This document shows, one piece after another, positions 1 through 11,449 of a stretch of DNA of 29,533 nt. Source of the DNA: Pleurotus djamor (taxonomy: Eukaryota > Basidiomycota > Agaricomycetes > Agaricales > Pleurotaceae). How positions within the stretch are numbered: the first letter of the stretch is position 1; every line of letters begins with the position of its first letter. The notes under the pieces are model-generated. The model was not told where the DNA came from. It saw only the letters and a program-made list of their open reading frames with translations, and made no database searches. The stretch covers positions 1 through 29,533 of the forward strand of contig JAPEVF010000573.1 in assembly GCA_029747585.1 (NCBI GenBank), read 5' to 3'. A program made the translations under genes and the position numbers.

Positions 1-2461
1 GTAAAGCCTGCACAACGCTTGCGATACTCTGTAACACCTTGGCCCTCTCTCCCTCGCCCACCGAATCCCCTTGTAACGNCCCCATGCAACTCGCCAAATG
101 CCGCTATATGAGGGGCCAACGCGACCCTATTCACATCACACACCTCCTTCAGCGCATTCGCTGCGCTGAGGCTGAGATTGTCATCTCGAAGGGCGGTAAC
201 GATGTACTGCACAACGCCAAGTAGCATCGTAGACAGGGTAGATGCCGGATGAGAGGTGGATTGGGAGGGGAACCATGACGCGTAGGTACTGATAAGGGAA
301 AGAGTCGTTCGACGGATGCGGTGGTGGCCCGAAACGGGTATGCGACCGAGGATGGAGGGGCTGAATAAACGAGATAGTTGGGGTGTTTTCTCGAGGTCGA
401 GGGATTCTTCAATGGATATGATACAGTGAAGGATGGCCTCAGCGTCCTGGACAAGGGTACAACAGTATTATTTAGACGCGGGCTAAGAGGTGAAGAGGAT
501 AACGCACCTCCCATCCATCGCCACCGTTAGCTTGTTGCTTATTCAAACACGCTTCAACTTCGTCGAGGTAATACTTCAGCATATCGTCCCGAAGAATATA
601 GTACCTACATCAGGAAAGCATCAGCTTCAAAGAATTGACCAACACCCCGGGGGCTTACGCATTGACCAGTGAATCCCCTACATCACGTCGATACCTGTCA
701 TCAAATTAGTCTGCAATACGACGCGTCGTTGAAGAGATACTAACACTTGAAACTTGTCAACCTGGTCTTTAGGGCATGGGGAGGAGACTCAGTAAATACG
801 GCAGAGTGGGGGGGCATAGAACGCACCTCGAGTCCAGCCTTGCAACGATGATGGCCAAACGGTCTTCCTCCTCAGAATTTGAACAAGCTGGCTATACACA
901 ACCTTCGACACCGCAACAACTTCAGCTTCCTGAGCACCACCGGGCGTGGCGTCACCTTCCTCGAAGTCCGTACTCCATAACGCTTCCTGGAACAAATACC
1001 AGAACGACAGTGTCATTTCACTCTCGTCCTCGTCGACCCCGTACCATCCCGGGAGTGCCGTGAACGACAGCATCATCCTCAGGAAATTTTGCGTCAGCTG
1101 TCCTCGCGTAGCTACCTGTCCGGATAGTGCCCAAGGGAAGAGGTTTTGGGGGATTAACACAGGAGTAGATGAAGCCAGGTTGGCGGCAATATAAGACGTC
1201 GAGTGATCGCCCATAGCCACGAGTAGTTTACACAAGGAATGTAACGATTCGTCTACAGCACCGGCACCAAGCGAAGCATCAAATCTTGGAGACGCTACGA
1301 CATGAAGGTACACGAGGAGAGGTTCAGTCAAGGTTCGCGAACCAGCTCCATTGGATAGCGCAGATTTGGACATGATCTCTTGAAGGGTGTCTGAGATGGC
1401 TACGAAAGCATCGTCGGAGTTGTAAGAAATGAGGAGGTTGATAAGAACAGCGATAAGTGGGGTCAAGTCGCTACAAGGAGCACTATGAGGACGCGCCAGG
1501 AGTCAGAAAGGTAGCAGACGGACCTGGATGGTAAGGTGGTCAGCCATGCTTCAAGGCATTTCAGCGCGGAAAGGAGGTTTCGGAGCGGGATTTGGGGATC
1601 AGTGATTGTGGAAGTAATGGCTTGGATGACCATGGGTGTAGCGTCTAATAACGACTGTTGGAGTTGTAGCCTGAGCCATGCATGGTAAGGCCGAGTACAG
1701 ACGACGAAGCAGAGGGGTCGACGTACTTGCTAGGACCAAACAGCACAGCCGTATCAATCTCCTCCGCAACGATCGCTAAGAAATCGAGTATGTGTTCAAC
1801 GGAGGCGCCACTATTTGAAAAAGCAGTGACGCAGGAAACAATCCATCCCGGCCAGCGAGAAGGGTGTCCGGGAACCAGCAGCAGGGCGAGCGATGTCAAC
1901 TACGAGGATATGAATCAGTGACCCGAGAAACAGAGCTAATGCATTGACATACCGCGACAAAAAGCTTCCGTAGTATCACTTTGTTCCGTGACGCCATGAT
2001 AGCCCGAGACGTGATTTCGATCATCGTGTCCCTCAGGTCTTCGTCGTGTTCATGTGGAAACGATGCCCTAAATCGATGAAAGGTAGAGTTAAGCTGACGA
2101 CCATGAAACCAGAGATACCTAACGCACCAATCTCTCGCGATCTTCACTTGCGCCGTATGCGCGCCAAAGAACTGGACATTTGAATCCTGGTGATTCAGGA
2201 ACGGCACAACGAGTCCCCATGCCTCCGGTCGTTTCTGGATATCGAAGATTTCCTGTTGCAAGCGCTTCTGATCCTCTGGTGAAAGGCCGATAGGTGCGTA
2301 GGTACGCTGGATCAACTAGCCGAGGAGATAATGAGCGAGTGATATCCAGGTGCTCGCGACGCGTAGGGGAGACTAACTTGGGCAGCTTGCTCGACATCGG
2401 CTTGAGAAAGAGATGGGAGGAAGGACGCGGAGGACAGCGAGCTTGAGCTCGAGCTCATCAT
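1..2461 (-). CDS. Importin-13-like karyopherin (importin-beta family), 3' part missing
   Basis: Nuclear transport receptor of the importin-beta superfamily, expected to carry cargo through the nuclear pore under RanGTP control. I read ten exons: 2461-2378, 2315-2128, 2067-1953, 1899-1727, 1670-1524, 1470-827, 766-745, 694-659, 604-508 and 446 to the window edge; all phases agree. The N-terminus holds an importin-beta N domain with the pattern VQFFGAHTAQVKIARDW, and the following HEAT-type helices include SRNKVILRKLFVA and WPGWIVSCVTAF, which match importin-13 better than transportin-3. About 650 residues are present of the roughly 950-1000 expected, so the gene runs off the left edge. The start is the first ATG of a Met-Met-Ser-rich leader. 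The N at 79 breaks the frame; without it the reading continues as ELHGALQGDS and on through KVLQSIASVVQAL. Transportin-3/Mtr10 is the alternative identity. Confidence 0.85.
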
Positions 2462-2839
2462 GGTCGGGGAGAAAGTATATCGATTTACACGGTGCAAGTC
2501 ACATGCTTTGCTGGCTACAGGGGTTAACGTTCAGGGCTTTCTGCTCGACACGTTCGCTTGGGTTCGCTTGGGAAGCGACGCAAGCGTGATCAGTAATTGA
2601 CAAGGGGTACCAGTGGCAGTAATTCTGAAGGAATACATTGCGCCATTCATGTGACGTTCTCAAGGGGTCGAAACCGAGACCTTCTCTTACTAAAGTAAGT
2701 ATCAGGCAAAAGAAAGGTTCGGACATGAGAAAGACGACATCGAAGCAAGTCCATTTCGTACCCCAGTCCAAACAGCAACGGAATAATACAGCTATAATAC
2801 ACAACGAAGAAAAATGCACTAATCATTCAGAATCATCGG
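2462..2839. other. Intergenic stretch: importin promoter side and GT61 3' end
   Basis: This 378-bp gap lies between the start codon of the importin gene and the stop codon of the GT61 gene, both on the minus strand. It must hold the importin promoter and the GT61 transcript end. I see no convincing TATA box, repeat or open frame with coding character. Confidence 0.5.
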
Positions 2840-4838
2840 TCATGCCAGAATTCTCCTGATCTCATCAGTAACAACAGTCGGCGTAAGCGAGATGATTGTG
2901 TTGATCCCATTCGGCTTATCACAATGTCGGCCAGGACAGTCCATGGGCAAACAAAAACTGGACAGACGACGTGATGTCAGGTCAGAGCACGAAATTCGAA
3001 CCGCAGACGAAAAGTATGAGCTTACTCGGTTTCATGGACCATATAGTGCTGGACGCCAGCGGCGATTGCGAGCGGACTATAGTCAGTCTGTCATAATGCG
3101 TCAGCAACGTACACCTCTCGCGAAGGAAAGGGGTACATACAATCGTACATATGCTCGGCTGGAACTCAAACACCGCACTCTGCGTTGTAGGCGTCATCCA
3201 CAGCGAATGAGTCAAACCATTCCCATGTACTGCGACCAAGATCTAGATAACCCAAGTCGTTCAGTAAGTCTCCGCTAGAACACGAGAACTGATAAACCTC
3301 ACCGTTGCCCGCGAAATCCTCGCAACTTGTTCCGCAAAAGGAACGGACGAATTAAAGCTCTCGACCACATAATCCGCAACACCATCTTTCTGCAGCCTCT
3401 TCAATTCCCGAACCAACTCCAGATGATCCTCGGTGACAAGTCGCCTCCCACTGTCCTGCCTCTGCAGATACATGACGAGCGGACGCTCTGGCATAGCCAA
3501 GGGAGTAGGCCCATGGTACCCTTCAAACACACGGTTTCGCAGAGAGACTAACCAGTCCGGTGAAACGGGCAGACGAAGAACATCACCCCACGGTTTATAC
3601 GCAGACGAAGGACCCGCATGACCTGCGTGACGGTCAGCGATAACGGCGGTGGTGATACGGAAAACCCTTTCGGTAGCAGCGCGTTTCTCCCACGTCAGCT
3701 TAGTGTCCCATTGCACACCAGGGCTGCACGACACATAAGCAACGAGCGAAGGTAGCGATGGAATCAGGGGAAGACATACAAGAACTTTTCCGTGAACCAC
3801 ACATTAGCACCTGGCTTGTCGTTGAAGATGTCCTTGCCGGGCTTCGAGCCTGGAGGCGCCTCTTCTTGGGAATACTGCTTGGTAAACGCGACACGTTTGA
3901 TCTCCGGAAGTTTCTTCCCAGATCGCCACGCATAGTTACTCCAGACTCTCCACGCGCCAAGGAAGGTTTCTCCTACGCACAAAAAGACGCGTCAATGCCA
4001 CGCATTACCAGGAAAGCACCGCATATACTGACCGATCCAATGGTAGTCTATTCAAGTACAGTCGGCATCAATTTCGGGAGCGTTTTAGAACGACCGTGGA
4101 AAAGACTCACAATGAGCAGTAACTGCAGAAGTATCACGATGATGAGACGCCTATCATTTCGATCAAAGATGGAGAAACCCACAGTTATCGTCGTTGTTTA
4201 TAATCTAACCACCAGCACGAAGCTCTCAACCGTCGTCGTTTTGAAATCTTCAAGGTTGGACTCACCATAGGACCTTCGATAACATCCGCCGCTGCATAAT
4301 CCCTCTCAGCAGCGTCAAGACTAATCGTCTCTCCAATCTGATTCTCCTCCCTAACCTCCGGACTCACAGGCCTCAACCGTATACTCTTAACCTTAATCGC
4401 GACGCGTCCTTCAGCAGGCTTAGTCCCATCCGTGCTCAGCGACGCGATAAACTTCAACGGTGGAATTTGCCATGGTTGGTCAGTCACCAGATAATACGTA
4501 TGGTTATACCAATACCTATCGCAAGTTCCACGTCCATGAGAATGAGCCTTATCGTCGAACACAAAAACGAGATAAAACACGTACAAGTTGTTGATAACAG
4601 TAAACCCAGGTGCATGCGCCATGATTTCCGACATCGGGAATGCCTGTATGCGCTGCGACGTATGGTCGCCCGCAGCCTTAAGAGCCGAAGGAACCGCAGA
4701 GAACGGCATATAGTCATATCGCATAAAGAGCGCGTAGACGAGGAGGACGCCAACGCCGACAAAGACATACACCCGATTTCGAAAAGACATGGTCAAGCTC
4801 GTCGTCGTCGTCGCCGCCGTCGAAGAAGATGAGTGCAA
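2840..4838 (-). CDS. GT61-family glycosyltransferase, type II membrane protein
   Basis: Glycosyltransferase of family GT61 (DUF563; relatives of EOGT, AGO61 and plant xylosyl/arabinosyltransferases), probably in the Golgi or ER lumen; donor and acceptor cannot be told from sequence. Eight exons join in phase to 515 aa: 4838-4266, 4150-4111, 4047-4009, 3972-3780, 3723-3303, 3242-3141, 3087-3026 and 2957-2840. A Ser/Thr-rich cytosolic tail is followed by one membrane anchor at about residues 18-37 (RVYVFVGVGVLLVYALFM). The luminal part contains the family patterns AHYYHWIGQY (made only after splicing exons 2 and 3), MYLQRQDSGRRLV, VAVHGNGLTHSLWM and, near the end, DYSPLAIAAGVQHYMVHET. A second Met (MSFRN) lies 16 codons in and could be the true start. 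The length is normal for fungal members. Confidence 0.85.
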
Positions 4839-5441
4839 GAGGGAGAAAGAACGGAAGAAAGAGCAAGAGAGCGAGGTGTGGCGACGTGGGACAGTCTGTA
4901 CATGGATAGATTGAAGATATTATGGGTGAGCGGAAGTTACATAACCCTGGCCCGAGCGGTCGATCGAAGTCCTAAATCCCAATCCTGTCCAGATCTGTTC
5001 CTGGGCTCTGGGGCCTTTCATTTACTTCCCCTCCCGAAAAGGCCGGGAAAGCCGCCAAAGAATGAAAACTTGATGAAAACATTGCGGCCGAAAACGTCGA
5101 AGAGGTTGAGAAATCGAAGAGTATGGTACACTTTTTTTCTTCTTCCTAAACTGTAAGTTGTAAACCTGAGTGGGACCATAAGCTTTAAGTAAACGGGGGG
5201 TCGTAAGGTAGCTTTAACGTATCTAGAAATAGGAAAACGCGTATCAGTATCGGTATCAGCATAACGGGGCGGACAAGGGAAGGTGGCGGATTCAAGTGTT
5301 CATATCGTATGGATATTGGATACGAGGAGGGGAATAAGGTACGGATAAATAGTGCATCGACGACGGACAGACCCAAAAAAGTGACACCAAAGGCAGAGAA
5401 ATCGAGTGCGAACAGAGAGAAGGAGAAATGAAGAGCATTTG
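4839..5441. other. Intergenic stretch between HPC2 3' end and GT61 start
   Basis: About 600 bp with no open frame of coding character. It should contain the GT61 promoter (nearest 4838) and the HPC2 transcript end (nearest 5442). A pyrimidine tract lies at 5130-5147 on the plus strand. No repeats or structured elements were recognised. Confidence 0.45.
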
Positions 5442-7345
5442 CTATGATTCGTTCTCGGCCGTCTCGCGTTCCAGTCGTTTCTTCATGACGCTCACTGTAA
5501 GCAGAGTGTTATATCAATTAACGCGAACAACCAGGCGGAGGAGGGAAACGCACCTTCACGCGATATCTGCCCAGAACTCATCCACCCCGGCGGAAACGCA
5601 GCCACAATCTTCTGATACAACGACTTTCGCAAAGCCTGATCACTCTTTGTCGCCATCGAATTTTCGTATTGGCTACAACACGTAGAATGTCAGCCAGCTG
5701 AAATCAATGCGGAGGGGATGCACTTACTTCTTCTCATTCTCCAACCGACACAGCTCATTACTAATCGACACCAACTGCCAAATCACCAACTTCATCGCAT
5801 CCGTAAGTCGATACCGTTTCGTCGGTGGATTCTCCTTCGGATGCGCCGTCGTCGTCGCGGTGCTCGGTGCAGTAGGTGTATCTTCCGAATGCGAGGGCGG
5901 AGCACGATCCACGTCCATGGCATCCTTCGCACTACCACCTCCACCACTTCCACCACCGCCAGGCCCACCACCACCTTCATCCTCCGTCCCATGCCGACTT
6001 GGATCCTCCCCGCCTGCACCCGTCGACTCGGACCTTCCATTCAGCTCTGCCTCCACGCGATGCTGTTCCTGTCTCTGGGCTACCCAAGTTCAAAAAGGAG
6101 TGAGTAATAAGGAACACCAGATTGAAAGAACGAGTGAGAGACATACCCCACTGACTCAAATGCTTCTCATACTCCTCCTCCGCCTTCGTAAACCCCGCAT
6201 TCGCCAACGCCGTCAACTCTTCCAACAACTCATCCTGCCGATCCGTAAGTATCTGACAATGATCAGGAAACACCGTCCGCTTGATAAGTTTCTACCCATC
6301 GACACTACGTATCAGTAAAATATACCAGAAAGACAAACGCGAAACGCACCGTCATCGTAAACTTGTTATACGGAAACAACGTCGGCATAAGATTAAAAAA
6401 ATGATCATCATACTCATCCAGCTTAATCGCCTGTATCGCCACCGAATTCAAAAGCGGTTTAATATTCGGCGGGAACTTGCCCTTCTGTTCCCAAGATTCT
6501 ACCACCCCATACCTCAGCACGGTGCCCATCCATCTCAAACAAAAAAACCCGCACTCACCCTGTTCAATAGCCCCCTTCAACGCCCCAATCGCCTCCCTCA
6601 ACTCGGGATGAAACGACGCCACATCCACCACCTTCTTCTTCTTCCCATTCTCCACCACCGTCGTATACCTCTTCCTATCCTTCGCCAACACATGCCCCAA
6701 CAGCCCCAAACTCCCATACGGCGGCAACACCCTCGACGACGACGACGCATCACCCTCGTCGATATCCGACAGCGGTATGGAATTCGCGGTGAGTAGGTCT
6801 TTCGTTTTGAAGGTGGAGGAGGAGGTGGATGTACCGGGGGCGAGGTGGGAGGAGGAGGAAGCGGAAGCTTCGGGTTGATGTTTCTTCGGTTTTGGTTTTT
6901 TGGGTGACGATCTGTACACAACGCAATGATATCAATGAGCAATGAGTAAAACCAAAAACCAAAAACGGACGTACTTATCTTTCATCAGCGCAACCTCCCC
7001 ACTCGAAACATAAAACCCCTGCTGCTTCGTCTGCGCGAAATACGTCCTCTCATCAATCGCCAGCTCGGAATCATCAATGAACGGGTCATTGACATCGTAA
7101 TACTCTGACGCCTGAGATCGTTTCTATTCCACATTATTATCATCAACACCAAAACACTCTTCCCAAAAACACAAAACAAAAACATACCTTCNTCTTCTTC
7201 CCCTCCTTCCTGTTCTTCTACCTCCCCTTCTTCATCATCTTGATCGCGTTCGACTTCTTCTACCGTACCAGTTTCTTCAGTATAGAATGGTGGCGAGTTG
7301 GGAATCAAAGGCATGACATGAGAATGCGTACGCCGGTTTATCANT
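5442..7345 (-). CDS. HPC2: HPC2/ubinuclein-like subunit of the HIR histone H3-H4 chaperone complex
   Basis: Orthologue of yeast Hpc2 and animal ubinuclein, the subunit of the HIR/HIRA complex that deposits H3-H4 outside S phase. Eight exons in phase give about 491 aa: 7345-7188, 7123-6975, 6911-6559, 6498-6350, 6291-6147, 6079-5728, 5672-5554 and 5494-5442. After an acidic stretch comes the Hpc2-related domain with NDPFIDDSELAIDERTYFAQ and GFYVSSGEVALMKDK, the histone-contact signature. A Lys/Ser-rich linker leads to the ubinuclein middle domain (KLIKRTVFPDHCQIL, ending near QKIVAAFPPGWM). Two N calls fall in exon 1: dropping the one at 7192 is needed to keep phase, and dropping the one at 7344 (or reading it as A) makes an ATG in a good context, which I took as the start. 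An upstream in-frame ATG near 7437 is possible. Confidence 0.85.
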
Positions 7346-7437
7346 GGCGGAAGAGGGCGGTCCTCGGGAGGAGTCTGGGGCAGGGAATACCGAGCACAGT
7401 ACACACAGGATACTACAAGGGGAGATCAGGTACTTCA

Positions 7438-7927
7438 TCAGGCAGGAGGGGTAAGGACGAACGACCAGCTGGAGTTCAGAAGCACATATTTTGTTTGTGG
7501 TTTCAGGTCGATGAAGACCCGCACGTTGTTTATCTAACCGCGAATTAAGACGAGAATCATCCACGAGGGGGCATGAAAGAGGACGTACTCGTTCGGGAAG
7601 CAGCGTAGCAATACACGACTGTGTCAGCACCTTCTGGTCTGATCCAGTCTGAACGTATTCAAGCACCACGTTACATCGCCCAGAATGTGTCGGCCCCTTG
7701 AATGAGATGTGCCTAATTTGGGCTGGGTAAGGGAGACACACAGTGGTCCTCGACCTAGCTTCACAGATAAACGACCTAGGGAAATTTGAATCAATTACAG
7801 CAGTACCTGCGAAGTTTCACAGATAGCTACCAAGGTCCTTCCATTTACTTGGGTGGAGGGGGTCAATCTGTTTTCGTTCGAGAGAGAAGTGAGGGAGACA
7901 AAGAACCAAGGACCACAACAAAGACAT
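7438..7927 (-). CDS. Small protein resembling a nucleoplasmin-like (NPL) histone chaperone domain
   Basis: Three exons (7927-7849, 7806-7589, 7533-7438) join in phase to a 130-aa protein with its own stop. It begins MSLLWSLVL, like the LWS.xL opening of nucleoplasmin-like domains found at the N-terminus of FKBP46/Fpr4 histone chaperones. It then runs through a beta-rich body with ARSRTTVCLPYP, ISFKGPTHSG and an acidic-poor loop, and the strand pair QSCIATLLPE and KPQTKYVLLN. The resemblance is one of layout, not of strong sequence identity, so the family call is an inference. It lacks a long acidic tail and an FKBP domain. It sits 92 bp upstream of HPC2 on the same strand, and the two could be misjudged as one gene; the clean TGA and phase sum argue for two. 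Confidence 0.45.
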
Positions 7928-8269
7928 GCAACCAGTCACATGTTCATGTCAATACCAGCGAGAACAGGCGGTAAGCAGTATGGGTGAACTGTGATCGTGT
8001 TTGTGTTCTGGAGTGCGAGGAAGACAAAAGCTAGTGCGACATGGCAATGACCCAATTGGGCGGTAAGTACTTTGACTTGTAGTATACATGGATGGATGCA
8101 AGGATTTGTGAATACCCAAAGCTTGGGGGTTGACAACGTGAATGCGTCGACAGTGTCAATGTAATGGAAGCGGTTCAAAGATTATGCTAGATGACGCGGC
8201 AAACAGGCAGTACCAAGCATGCAAATCGAAAGCACAAGTAGATGCGGATGTGCCAGAAAAAAGGAGCGT
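7928..8269. other. Intergenic stretch, no gene seen
   Basis: The 342 bp between the small NPL-like gene and the end of the 696-aa gene. It should contain the promoter of the former. No TATA consensus, repeat or further coding exon could be supported. Confidence 0.4.
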
Positions 8270-10582
8270 TCAGTGGAACTTGCGTCGTTTAGCAGGATGA
8301 GGGGGTGTGTGATGACGATGTAGCCGTTTGAGGGGGGCGCGACTGGGACTAGCTGCTTGTCGCCGCTTGCCAAGGGAACGAGACGAAGGCATCTTTCTGC
8401 TGGTGCGACTCGCCCTTTCGTCTTCGTCTTCGTCCTCATCCTCGTCCGATACCATGGGAGCCCGCCTTAGAGACCTGGAAGTTTTGTGCGGCGGGCGGGG
8501 TATATCGTCTTCATCGTCTTCGCTTGCCCGGCTGGATGATGCGTGAAGTCTGGACGATCGGCGTGGCACGTTCGTTGCAACCTCATCCCCCGTCTCTGGG
8601 TCTTCTGACGGGACATCGCTCTCATCCTCTCCTTCCTCACTGCAGCTCTCGCTTTCTGCCCTAGCACGCATACGCTTGGCGCGCTTTCGCTTGGACTTCC
8701 CATCACGCTTGATCAAGGCGCGTATTTCCAACGACCTTCCAAGTTCATGCGCTACACCCTTGGGAGCCTGCCTACTCAAGAGCGAATCCACTTTTTCGTC
8801 AACAAAATAAGGTGCTTGGTACACGCCAAAATCATCAAGGTGCGACATGGGTGCTTTTGGGGGACCGCCCCGATCTTGCCACATTCGAGTGCTTGATATG
8901 TAGAGTTGCTTGCCGCGGTTATATTTTGATAAGGGATGTGGTGGAGCAGATATGAAGATTGGAATCTTGCCGCTCTGTAGTACTGGATAACATATTGATA
9001 AATATTAATACGAGGAGGATAATGTCCCACTTACGAGGGGCTTCCTCAGCGCTAACCTTACGAAAAGCTGCTCCCAACGAAACGTCCTTCGGAAGGACAC
9101 GAACCCATGGCGTACATATCTGAGTGGGGAAACCATGAACACCTCTGCTGGATGATTTCAGAGACTCCATTCCCGGGAAAGGAACTTCATCGGGGAGATT
9201 GATCATCTGGACACAATTCTCGTAGAGGGAAAAGAGAAGCGTGTGCCACGGGAGTTGACCAGGTGGAAAGATAAGACCGGCCGCAGACGAACGAAGGAGG
9301 AGTTGTGCTTTGATGCGTTCTCGCTTCGCATTGATCGATGCTCTGACGCAGCCAGCCAGCTCGGCCTTGTCTGACCACCATTGTGGAAGCCCAGGCTCGA
9401 GGGTCTCATGGGTCGACGACGTTTCTCCCGAGATAGACTGCGTCGCAGCGGTTCCACGGCTTGCAGACTCGGAGTCACCCGTTTGCGGAGCTTTGTTCTT
9501 AGAGATATACTCCATGAATTGAGTCAACGTAGATGAATCCAAAGACGTCAAGACGTCAACCATGCGGCGGAGTTGAGGCTCAGGCATAGAGTTGGAGGGG
9601 GCTTCTGGGTTGCGAGTAAAAGACAATGAAGGCGCTGGGGTAGATGATCCGGTGTGTGAGCAGTTGGCACGGTTTTCGGGGGAGGGAAGAGCAAGAGGAG
9701 GATCAGGAGATTGCTGAGGGACATGTTTAGACCTTGAGCTAATATTGTGATGATGGACGGATGGTGTGGACGATTCCATGTGCTCATCGACGCGTTGAGG
9801 CTGACGCTGACTTCCAGTGAACAATGGAGGCGGGGGTTCATCGACTAATCATATCGGAGTCAATAATCTAGGAAGGAAAGGACACATTCAATAGACTCAC
9901 GCGTTTGTTCATCGACGGTGGGGGGTGCCTCAGCCCAATCGCCGTCTTGATCAGTCCGTAGATCTGTCATGGAAGTCAGCGTGGTGATAACGGGTCGTCC
10001 AGCCTTGAATGATGCTTACTTTTCGAAGCGAGGCCGGTCTTGAAGACGTTATTCCTAATCGCCTCACGTAGCCCCTTCCATTTGTCCTGGGTTTGAGGCT
10101 CAAGGCTGGGGATGACTACTTCCACAACAGGAAGTCTCTGGCCTAACGGCGTAGTCAATTTCACCTTCACCTCTCCTCTTCGGAAGATCAAGATACTTAC
10201 GGTTCGGTTCGCGGTCCAGAGGACATTCAACCTCTTGGACTTCGAGGGTTCGCTCTATGGTTCGCTTCCTGGCTGGATCTGGCGCGACGCGACTGCCTTT
10301 GCTATCGACGGATTGAGTGACATTGCGTGGCTTGATCTTGTCGTAGTTGGGCTGTGTTATATTCGTACCGCCCGTGGAAGTTTGAGAACGATGAGGATGA
10401 GATCGTCCAGTGGCCCTGGACGGTCGAGAAATTGATTTGGTCGATTTCGGGGGAACTTTGATTGGTGGACTATGCTCGCCAGCGAGCTCATCTGGCTGGG
10501 GGGTCGATGAAGGGGAAGAATACTCAGGATCATTCATTGTCGTTATATCTGGTATTGACTGGGTAGCACGAAGGGCAGACAT
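8270..10582 (-). CDS. Protein of unknown function, 696 aa, with low-complexity arms
   Basis: I do not recognise this protein. Five exons join in phase: 10582-10201, 10142-10020, 9963-9901, 9844-9035 and 8982-8270. The N-terminal half is disordered and rich in Ser, Pro and Gln. A compact region follows: LPQWWSDKAELAGCVRASIN, a helical segment with FPPGQLPWHTLLFSLYENC, then PTQICTPWVRVLPKDVSLGA and, after the last intron, IPIFISAPPHPLSKYNRGKQ and LYISSTRMWQDRGGPP. The C-terminal 190 residues are highly charged, with basic clusters (KSKRKRAKRMRAR) that look like nuclear localisation signals between acidic Asp/Glu runs, and end in PAKRRKFH. This composition suggests a nuclear, perhaps chromatin-associated protein, but that is inference only. 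The exon 4-5 splice (donor 9034, acceptor at 8983) is needed to read the conserved-looking block. Confidence 0.75.
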
Positions 10583-10784
10583 CGTGGTAGCTTGTCAACC
10601 TTCAGAACATTCATGACTGGCCAGATATCGTCTGAGTTTCAAATGCCTGACCTCGTGACCGCGCCATGATCTTGGCGTTGGGCTTAAAAGTTCACTTGCA
10701 AGTTGCTTGCAAGGCGCAAATTTCGTTTGAAGGGCATCGAAATCATTCAGAATAAAATGGATTTGAGAAATGCGAATACATGGG

Positions 10785-11311
10785 CTAGATTGGGCGATAA
10801 TTACTGCGTTGCCGAGCCGCATCTGCTCTACGGGTGTCGCTCGAGATCGGTAGATAAGAGCCTATGCATATCACAGATACTATGAAGAGAAGGATAAAAC
10901 GAATACCTTCATGCACAAAAAAATATGTCAGAACGGACGATGACAAGGCCGTGTGAGACTGGCTTACTAGTTCGCCTTGACATGCTAGAACGAACCTGAG
11001 TCTCCATCTGAGTACCAGAGACGTGGACGGTGGACGAGAGGCACTTACCCGACGGATGTCAATCTCATTCACCATCCGCGCACATATGCTAAGGACACGA
11101 GGAGCACTGGTATGATCATAACCACAATGCCCGGGACGTAATACAGGTGACTGAAGGAGATGAATGATAGGATACGGAAGATGGTCTTGGGACTCACATT
11201 GTCTTGGAAATCGTGTCGAAGATCTGTGAGGTCGGTTTTCATCTTGATGGACTCTATCATCAAGATGATCACGGCCAACTGTAGCAGAGCTGTGAAAGGG
11301 ACCTGTAGCAA
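10785..11311 (-). CDS. Possible membrane-protein fragment, incomplete model
   Basis: Two adjoining minus-strand exons are plausible: one ending at 11198 with TALLQLAVIILMIESIKMKT and one from 11150 to the stop at 10785, joined in phase by a GTGAGT..CTTCAG intron. The second ends with a hydrophobic helix (EGIRFILLFIVSVICIGSYL) and a short basic tail. The pattern of a helix preceded by an E/DG dipeptide recalls the last membrane span of the multi-pass DUF6533 proteins common in mushrooms, but the N-terminal spans are not found upstream. I could not locate a start codon with good context. It may be a truncated relic. Confidence 0.28.
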
Positions 11312-11449
11312 GGCGATGGTAAATTGGATTAAAAAACCAAACTCTCTGTGTCAATCGACAGCAGTGGAAGCACTGTATGTTTCCGCATCGGTTTCAAACG
11401 ACGAAGGAAATGCGCGTTAGCATGTGCGCGAGGTTGGGGTTGGGGGAGG

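Noticed and set aside
3724..4265. Frame breaks in the GT61 gene suggesting a pseudogene
   Set aside because: Four short introns with good sites join eight exons to 515 aa in phase, including the YYHWIG motif.
7438..7927. N-terminal exons of HPC2
   Set aside because: The three exons end in a TGA with their own phase-consistent frame, 92 bp before the HPC2 start.
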